Shown: piece after piece, positions 55,143 through 62,000 of the stretch
How positions within the stretch are numbered: position 1 is the first letter of the stretch
Layout: each line of letters opens with the position of its first letter
Assembly (NCBI GenBank): GCA_009760855.2
Contig: WPIO01000097.1
Location: forward strand, 900,001-962,000
DNA: 62,000 bases
Direction: 5' to 3'
DNA from: Cristatella mucedo
Taxonomy: Eukaryota > Bryozoa > Phylactolaemata > Cristatellidae
The notes under the pieces: model-generated
Seen by the model: the letters and a program-made list of their open reading frames with translations, nothing else
Told to the model about the DNA's origin: nothing
The model's database searches: none
Position numbers and translations under genes: made by a program

Positions 55143-56783
55143 ATTAATAGTAATCGAAGAGCATATAAATATTAGACAATCACTCTTAAGCTAAGGCCTT
55201 TGCGAGAGCTCATCTGCACAAGCATGAACACATTAACAAAACGAATGTACGGCGAGGTAACGGAATAAGAAACAAGTCTCGGCCGTATGAAAGTGCAGAA
55301 ATAGACAGTCAGACAGGCAGGGAGGAGTAATGGCAGGAAGGGTAGATGGAAAAAAGAGAGCTGGATGGAGGGACACGGACGAATGACGGAGGGTAGAAAA
55401 AATGAGAGCTTGAGAGGAAGGGACAGGCGAGAGGGTCAAGGAAATAAAGAAAAATTAGTCACGAAGGGAATGCGGTAGACTAGACCACATCGGTGATCGC
55501 TGGAGCAGAAGAATCAGACAGAGGCAAGATCGCTAGGCTGCTCCACCCAAAGATGCGGTCAAAGCGAGCAGGATCCGTACATAACAAAAAAGAAACAAGG
55601 ATAATATACGAGTTGTATGTGTGAACTGTAATGTAGACCGCGACTCCCACGGATACGTCAGCTCCATATTGACACTAGGTCTAGCTAGTAGAGGCTGTCG
55701 GTGAGCTTAACCAAGCGTGGGGCTAATCGCTCGAACGATACAGCCAGCCTGTTAATGCAAGAAGCTTAAAGTGAAATGATGGCCAGTTCCTGCAGGTTCA
55801 ATATCTGACCTCTACTGCACCAGATAGCAGTAGAACGTCTCAGGGAAAATACTGTACATCTCTGACGAATAAGCACGGCGCCGTGATGGAAAGAGGCTCG
55901 AATTTAAATAGCAGCCATATTGCAACTCGATTACCTCAAACAACTGAGACGCCGTTATTGCCACCCAATTCAACAGCACATATGCAATCGCAGCTCCGAA
56001 GCTCCCGTCGCTCGACGGCTACCTATGCAGTCACTCGCGCCTGTTACGACTGCCCACCGCCCACGAGTCTGGAAACCCAGACTCGGGGCACGGACGCCCT
56101 GGAGTGGTCCACACGTGACCAAAGCGATAGGATGGACCAGCAGATCTTAACGGTCGTACCCAAAACCTACCGCGGGTTTTCCGGCAGGGTCGATTATGAC
56201 GCGACCGCCTGCATTATTTTGTACCTCAGCACTTCGTATGAGCCAACTGTCTAAACAGGTGGTGCAGACCTGTGTGCACGGCGGCCCAGATTCCTGTTCG
56301 TCCTGTTCGAGCTCCCCTTTGGCACACCGGCAACCTTTGGCCGTACTCGAGACTGTGTTGGCGCCTGTGCGTGAGTGTGCTGGAAATTGCAAGCCTTTTA
56401 TTCAAAACGCGTTCGGCGGCTGCGCACAAATTGTCGCAATGTGCTGATTTCTTTATTCGTCACCATCGCGACAATTTTTTCAATATACAGCATAATGGCA
56501 TGATTAAGCTAGTCCACACCCATCGCCGTTTGAAGGCGAGTGTCTAGATAAGTTGCAATATACGCCGAACTAACTTTCGGCCCTGGCGGTTGACGCTGAC
56601 GGTGGTCAATAATAAGTGTCAGAATAGGTCAAACTAGCTTGTACTTTAGGTCATTCCCGCCTCGGTTCGACTGAACTCTGCCAGCGAGAGATCGGGAAGC
56701 GTACCGACGTTGTTCAGTGCCGAGTCCGTATCTATTTTAAATTTTCTCTTTGAAATTCGTGAAGCTGCACTCTCAAGAGGATC
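55143..56783. other. Unassigned stretch
   Basis: The AG-rich segment (55260-55560) and a moderately GC-rich segment (55870-56450) carry ORFs on both strands (for example 55883-56254 plus, 56147-56392 minus). None resembles a known protein and no splice context supports them. Confidence 0.4.
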
Positions 56784-56917
56784 GACTTGGCTACCGAATG
56801 CGTACCGAAAGCTGCTTAGGCTTCGAGTGCACTATACAAAACTCTCCTGCGTAACACCCACATAGTCTTTATGGCTTTGTGGAGTTACAGACGGAGATAC
56901 AATACAATACAGTGACT
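56784..56917 (+). mobile_element. Non-LTR 3' end, family A
   Basis: Short plus-strand copy: GGCTACCGAATGCGTACCGA, ACAAAACTCTCCTGCGTAAC, ending CGGAGATACAATACAATACA. Confidence 0.85.
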
Positions 56918-58479
56918 TGACGTCTGAGAAGTCTACCTTGCAGAAATTGGTTGCCAATCTATACGCGACCTTCGACATTAAATGCAGAGGGCTATTTATG
57001 AGGCGAGATGCAAGCAGCCAGTAGGCAGAGCGTCTCCGTCGACTCCTCGTCAAACCGAAAGTCCAACTCTGGCCGTACTTTGTCAATTAAGGGAAGAGTA
57101 ATTTCAGACGGACGAAGTGTTCCTTACTCTTTTCGGCGCCCAGTTAGACGAGGCCGATCGAGCCGGCTAAATCGTAGTCGGCGGTCATTTTGTCGAGCAA
57201 TTTGATCTCATGGTGCTGACAGAAATTGTTTGAACCTTTTGTCAGCATATCATCATGGCCAGCCTTTCGCAGTCTCTGTCAGTGCGAGCGACGATGCGAT
57301 CGACCGAGTGCAAGGCAACTGAAAGTGATGATCCTGATCTTGTTTTTGTTTTGCCATTTCAACGACCGCTCGCAGTTAATCAATAGCAAGTACTCGGCGA
57401 GATGTAAGATGGAGGTTAACTTGAATGTGGGAGCGAGATCGAGGAGGCATGCTGTCTTGATTCTTAGCTCAGCCGATTATTCGTCAGCATGTAAAGGCTG
57501 CTTTGTACCGGTCCAAGTAAAAAAAAAACGGCGGCGAGGTATAACAGAATGATCTGGCTTACTGGCAATGGCATTCTTAGAATGCTAAGTGCCGGCCAAG
57601 GCTAGATTGCCATTTGGAGTGCGATGACAAAAGGCGATGATAGAACGTGGCTTCTCATCGTAGTGCTAAGGGTTCTGTGGACTATGAACACACGCCTCTA
57701 TAAGTACGCTACCGACGAATTACTGAATAATGCACTCTAATGACCAGAACTTTTTCTGTTGCATTTTTTTCTCGAAATATTGTAGTAGCAACGAACGTTC
57801 AGGTGTCCTATTCAGAAGCACAGAAAAGTGCGGTAACGCGTGAATCTTTTGGACAAGGACTCCGGGTATAGAACCTACTTCGAAGCACCTGGTCCGAACC
57901 TGCCTATTATAGCTGGTATAGTGTCCCATGGCCTGACCTAGCTATAGAGCCCCTTCTCACCACGCCATCAGGCGTAATTAATGGTTACGGGTGCAGCTCC
58001 TTTTCAAAATAAGCCAAAAAGTGTCCGCGGTGAGATGAGCAGCACTGCACTACAGCGCTACACTCCGCTCCACCAGTCGGGCGGACCTTGTTGAGCAGGG
58101 CTAAGCATGTTACTGCAGGAAGGGTCAAAGGCAGTGCTCTCCACTCCTGCGGCTCCGCCTCTCGTCGCTTACTCTCGCTGCTCACGCTCGCCGTCGTGTT
58201 GTCGTCGTGTTTCGGACATGCGGTGAAAATGGAAAGGCCGTTTGCTAAACTGCATAGCCTGAAATGCGAAAGTCTTGCATGAAAACGCTAGCCACCAGCT
58301 CACAAGCCGTGGCTGGACAGAGTAACGAATTCCGATAAAGCGATTTCTGAACACAACTATCATCTGAGCCATCTTCCATTGAGTGATTTCAATTCCGACC
58401 GCCTGGTAGCACAATAGCATAATCTATTACAAGAGCCATGTCTGGAGTGTGCTGTGAGAAGGGGCTCGGCTACGTTGTC
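56918..58479. other. Unassigned stretch
   Basis: No supported exon or repeat. The 108-codon plus-strand frame at 57226-57552 lacks family resemblance. Confidence 0.4.
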
Positions 58480-58880
58480 GTTTAGTTTAAGGAAATTTGC
58501 CGACGTCGAGGATCGAATGTCTGCAAGGCTCGCATCAGTCGCTGCAGCGGATGGCGTTCTAAGCGACTAATACAGCTGAGTATCGTCAGCATAAAAGTTT
58601 TATCCAATTCCATGAGCCCGACTCACTTTCCCAAGAGGTTCGGTATAAATAGAAAACAGTGATGGACCGAGGACGAAACCTTGCGGGACTCCTCGGTTGA
58701 CTGGTCTCGTAGACAAGACCCGACCCCCCCCCCACTACCGGGATTGTACGCGACCGGACAAGTACGATTGCAACCACGCCAGTGTCTCATCTGCCAGGCC
58801 CATTGTTGTTCAAGTAAGATATCTCAAGCTACAATATCAAAGGCAGCTATAGATCCAGTAGGACCTGAGCAGTGACATTC
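58480..58880 (-). mobile_element. Non-LTR reverse-transcriptase fragment with catalytic box
   Basis: The minus strand reads [18 protein letters not shown], then after a stop FYADDTQLY (58596-58570). These are the 'QGSVLGPLLFxIYxxPLG' and 'F/YxADDTQLY' active-site blocks of CR1/L2-type RT. Stops and frameshifts show decay. Confidence 0.75.
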
Positions 58881-59066
58881 CCCTGTTCGTTGCTGCATAG
58901 AATGTTTGGCTTGTTACACGGAGGAGGGTAGGTTCAGTGGGGTGGTGTCATGTGAATCCCGACTGAGATTTTTCTGACAATTCACTCATCTTTTAAGGTA
59001 TGCTACCAGCTGCTTGTGTTAAACTTTTCGAGAATCGATAGCAGCATTTTCGTACCGAATAAAGGA

Positions 59067-59790
59067 ACAACACGCTTTTTTCTATCTTTGGTCTATTGAG
59101 TTGTAGAGCCTTTTCCACCGTTTTGCATTTGGATGCTTTGAAATTTTATCTGTTAAATCTTGCATCTATTTCGCTGTTGGATATGGTCATGATGAGACTA
59201 TGAAATGCTTTTGTGCGATATTGTGTGACTTGATTTGGTGCATTCCTAGGTGCAGATGCTGGTCCTGGTACCCTTTATATATACGTGCCCTCTCAATGGC
59301 AAATGAAATGCTACTATTGAGACTAATGAAACTATTTTACATATTGAGGCTAACTAATCATTTTGATCATTGCCCAACGTGATCTTTACACGAAGTCCTG
59401 CAACCGTTTCCTATCGGACTCGTCTTTCGGATTATCGTTTGGCAGCGAAGAGATTTAGAGCTACTCAAAATAAGACCTGCACGGGGTTGATGCATTGTAC
59501 GACTATCATCTTTCAGTAGTTACCCATGATAAGTAGATGCTGCCTGCTCGTTCCAAGGTCTGCATGTGCGTTCAGACAGTGACAAGCACTGCCTAGTACG
59601 CATGATATATGGCAATTATCATACGTAAAGAAGCACCATGTTTTTTCCAATCTTGGATCTATTAAGTTGTAAAGCTATTTCAGTCGTTTTGCATCTGGAT
59701 GTTTTTCGATATTGGGTGGGGTCAGGGTGAGACTATGGAAAGTATTTGTGCGATATTGCGATATTGTGTAAGTTGACTTGGTGCATGATC
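59067..59790. repeat. Diverged direct duplication, about 560 bp apart
   Basis: Segments 59067-59253 and 59632-59790 share ordered blocks: 'TCTATTGAGTTGTAGAGC' / 'TCTATTAAGTTGTAAAGC', 'GTTTTGCATTTGGATG' / 'GTTTTGCATCTGGATG', GAGACTATG, 'TTTGTGCGATATTG' and GACTTG(A/G)TTTGGTGCAT variants. Confidence 0.65.
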
Positions 59791-60099
59791 AAGTGCCCCG
59801 TATAACTTTGCCACGGTACAGCTGGGGAGAGCTCTGCCGCTGGGGAGAGCTCGGCCGCTGGCACGCTATGAGAGCAGTAGATATATTGATTTGAGGCAGT
59901 TTCATTTTTGTCCTTCACCCCGGCACCAAGGTACACATTTGCTGAGAAATGTATAGAGTCTTTCTAGATCAGTTTTTAAATTGTCAAGAAATCAGTAGAC
60001 ATATTGATCTTTCCCAGGTAGCTCTTTAAATACAGGCATGACTTGCTTAACGATATGCCCACTTTACCTTTCTTTTCTCTAACGTTACCAAGGTTACTC

Positions 60100-60515
60100 T
60101 GAGCTTAATTACACTAAAAGTACCAGTGTTCAAGCTCATGCTTATGATTGCACGACAATGCTGTTTGGACTTTTTTTATTGTCATGCCCCCATCAGCTTG
60201 CTTTCATTCGATTATACCATCACCACTTAATAGTAACGGAAGTACCTGTGTGACTTAATAGTTTTAAGGAAGCGCTGGTAAATTTCTTGCACAACAGTGC
60301 AGTGGGGACTTGCTTGAGTGTCATGTCCACATCAGCCCTAAGTTCTTCAATGACAGCGTGGCTCATTTGTTCTTCTGAAGTTACAGTGTGGCTTGGTGCT
60401 TTCAACCTATTACTTGGGAAATCATTGCTCAGCAGTGCAGCGCATACATTTGTCTAGTCGCGTGTCCATATAGAGCCGCAGTGTTTGCCCAAACGTGCCG
60501 ACTTACCTAAATGCC
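60100..60515. repeat. Degenerate tandem repeat, period about 139 bp, three units
   Basis: The pattern 'CAGTGCAG...TGTCATGTCCACATCAGCC' occurs at about 60182, 60321 and 60460 in increasingly diverged form ('TCATGCCCCCATCAGC', 'TCATGTCCACATCAGC', 'GCGTGTCCATATAGAGC'). Confidence 0.6.
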
Positions 60516-62000
60516 GGATTGTAGCGTGCTACCTGACATAGAAGCAATACCAGCTCTCAAATTCGCGGCTTCCAGATTTAATTTGAAAATTTAGTTTCTC
60601 CTAATTCTCTCGCCCCATTCCGAAACGACTGATAGGTACCTCCGGCAAGCACCTGCTAGCCTATACGCAGAGTGATAGTCACCCGAGTTAGACGATGCCG
60701 TTGTCGGAATCACGCCGGGCTGGATTCTGGCTGAGATCCGAGAGTGGAAGCAGAGAAAAATCCGCGAACTGATGAATTGCAAGTTCGCTTAGCAGAATAA
60801 ACGCGGTTCCTTCATTTTGTAAGGATGGCAGGCCGAGGAAGCCGATCAAATGCTGAGCCTGGGCATTGCACAATGCAGCGTGGCAGCAATTGGATCCAGC
60901 TGATCCAGCTGATCCAGCACAAGGATGAACTGATGCTCATATCGGAGACGAACGTCTCTTGGTCAGCAGCAGCTTTGGCTCGCTGCTTAAGCAGCTGCTC
61001 AGCGTGCCTCGATGTACATTAATTGCTTCAGCAAGAACTGACTTCTTCTGCCTGACCAATTAGAAGGTGTTCGCAGCTAGGGCTCACTGTGCGTGGTCAC
61101 GATGTGAGCCTCCAGCGCTTCGGCTCTCTCCTCCATTACGACGATGCGAGATTTTATGGCGTGCAGCACGTGCCGATACCGCGCCGCACCAGTGTCCGGA
61201 CTTAGCGCTACTAGCTGTTGCTGAATGTATTATGTTAAAAAGAATCGATATACTTCAATAGCAAACTGTTGCTTATTATGACAGTAGCTCTCAGATGTTT
61301 TGTTTTTCTGGGGTGTTTTTCCCGAGTTTCGTAAGTGCAAGCTGCATTTGATCAACTTCACGTTTCCATTAATTTAATAAAAGTCTGTAAGGGTTAGGTA
61401 ATCAAGTGGATAGGGTGCGAGGCTACTTGGTCCAACTTTTTCATTAGTCACACTGTGCTTCGAAGGCTTACACTCGTGGCCCACAAAGAACGAGGTGTTT
61501 ATTTCGTGTTGCCTCCATTGTCGATCGGTTCCATCTCATTGTCTGATAACCGCCATGTCGCTCGCGATGAAACCGGCGAACCTTCATGCGCTTGCTGGCA
61601 TACTTTATTTTAGGACATGTCGAGGATTTAATCTATTTCAGAGGCTATGCCACCGTTTCAGATTATAGTCCACAGGCTACCGTGGAAGTTTACAAATTCA
61701 AATCATTACATTCACTGGCATGACGAGATTTTAAAGGAAATACACCACCTGCTTCAAAGCAAGTGCTCCGTCTGTATGAATATTTCTTTGAATGTGCTCA
61801 CACATGCTGTTTCTGTACGTGGTACTATATCTAGTTAGGGTGTAGGCTGTCTCTTCAGCCTGTTTGGAGTTCCTAAAATAGACTGAGCTTAAAGTTCCTA
61901 GAATTTACAATGTTTTATTTAGGGGCTGTAAATAAAATAGTCGTGTTTATGCTATTGCTATTTTTAAGCTTGGCGCGATGAGATAGGCAGTTCAATTTGA
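60516..62000. other. Right-edge stretch, nothing supported
   Basis: A 9-bp motif GATCCAGCT is repeated three times at about 60894-60917. Otherwise no exon, RNA gene or repeat family recognised. Confidence 0.4.

Overview
The window is nuclear DNA from a bilaterian animal, most likely an invertebrate. Genes are split by long introns with GT-AG borders. Dinucleotide microsatellites are long, tRNA-derived SINEs and CR1/L2-type retrotransposon remnants are common, and CpG-rich blocks sit only at gene starts. The genes imply motile 9+2 cilia or flagella. I cannot name the species from sequence alone.

Three protein-coding genes can be assembled exon by exon. (1) Left, minus strand: the first two coding exons (6807-6926 and 2688-2822) of an axonemal outer-arm dynein heavy chain of the DNAH5/DNAH8 type, which runs off the left edge. 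(2) Minus strand, 15834-34691: ten phase-compatible exons of an NDRG-family (N-myc downstream-regulated) alpha/beta-hydrolase-fold protein, 319 residues, with the last C-terminal exon or exons not found. (3) Plus strand, 35190-47794: eleven phase-compatible exons of ODAD4 (TTC25), the TPR subunit of the outer dynein arm docking complex, giving a complete 588-residue frame with a polyadenylation signal at 47937. NDRG and ODAD4 are head to head, with 498 bp between their start codons, in a CpG-rich presumed bidirectional promoter. A dynein heavy chain and a docking subunit that acts on the same axonemal arm therefore lie within about 35 kb of each other.

Nearly everything else is repeats. At least two CR1/L2-like non-LTR families occur as 3' ends and decayed reverse-transcriptase pieces on both strands. 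Family A ends in a tail built on TTACA. Family B ends in a 'GCGCTTTATCAAGTGC + ATT' tail. There are two tRNA-like SINE families, LTR-type elements (one a clean 286-bp solo LTR nested in a family A copy inside ODAD4 intron 10), and a 178-bp hAT MITE at 30922-31099 whose ends closely resemble the horizontally transferred SPIN/URR1 group.

The most unusual structure is at 49120-54200, just downstream of ODAD4. It is a degenerate tandem array of roughly 145-185 bp units, about 15 in one orientation followed by about 6 in the opposite orientation, around a GC-rich non-repeat core (about 52200-52790). The outer ends of both arms begin at the same unit phase. It looks like a foldback-type element or an inverted satellite rather than an ordinary satellite patch. 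The last 8 kb (54.2-62 kb) has no gene I can support: it holds a gag-like leader, RT remnants and degenerate local duplications.
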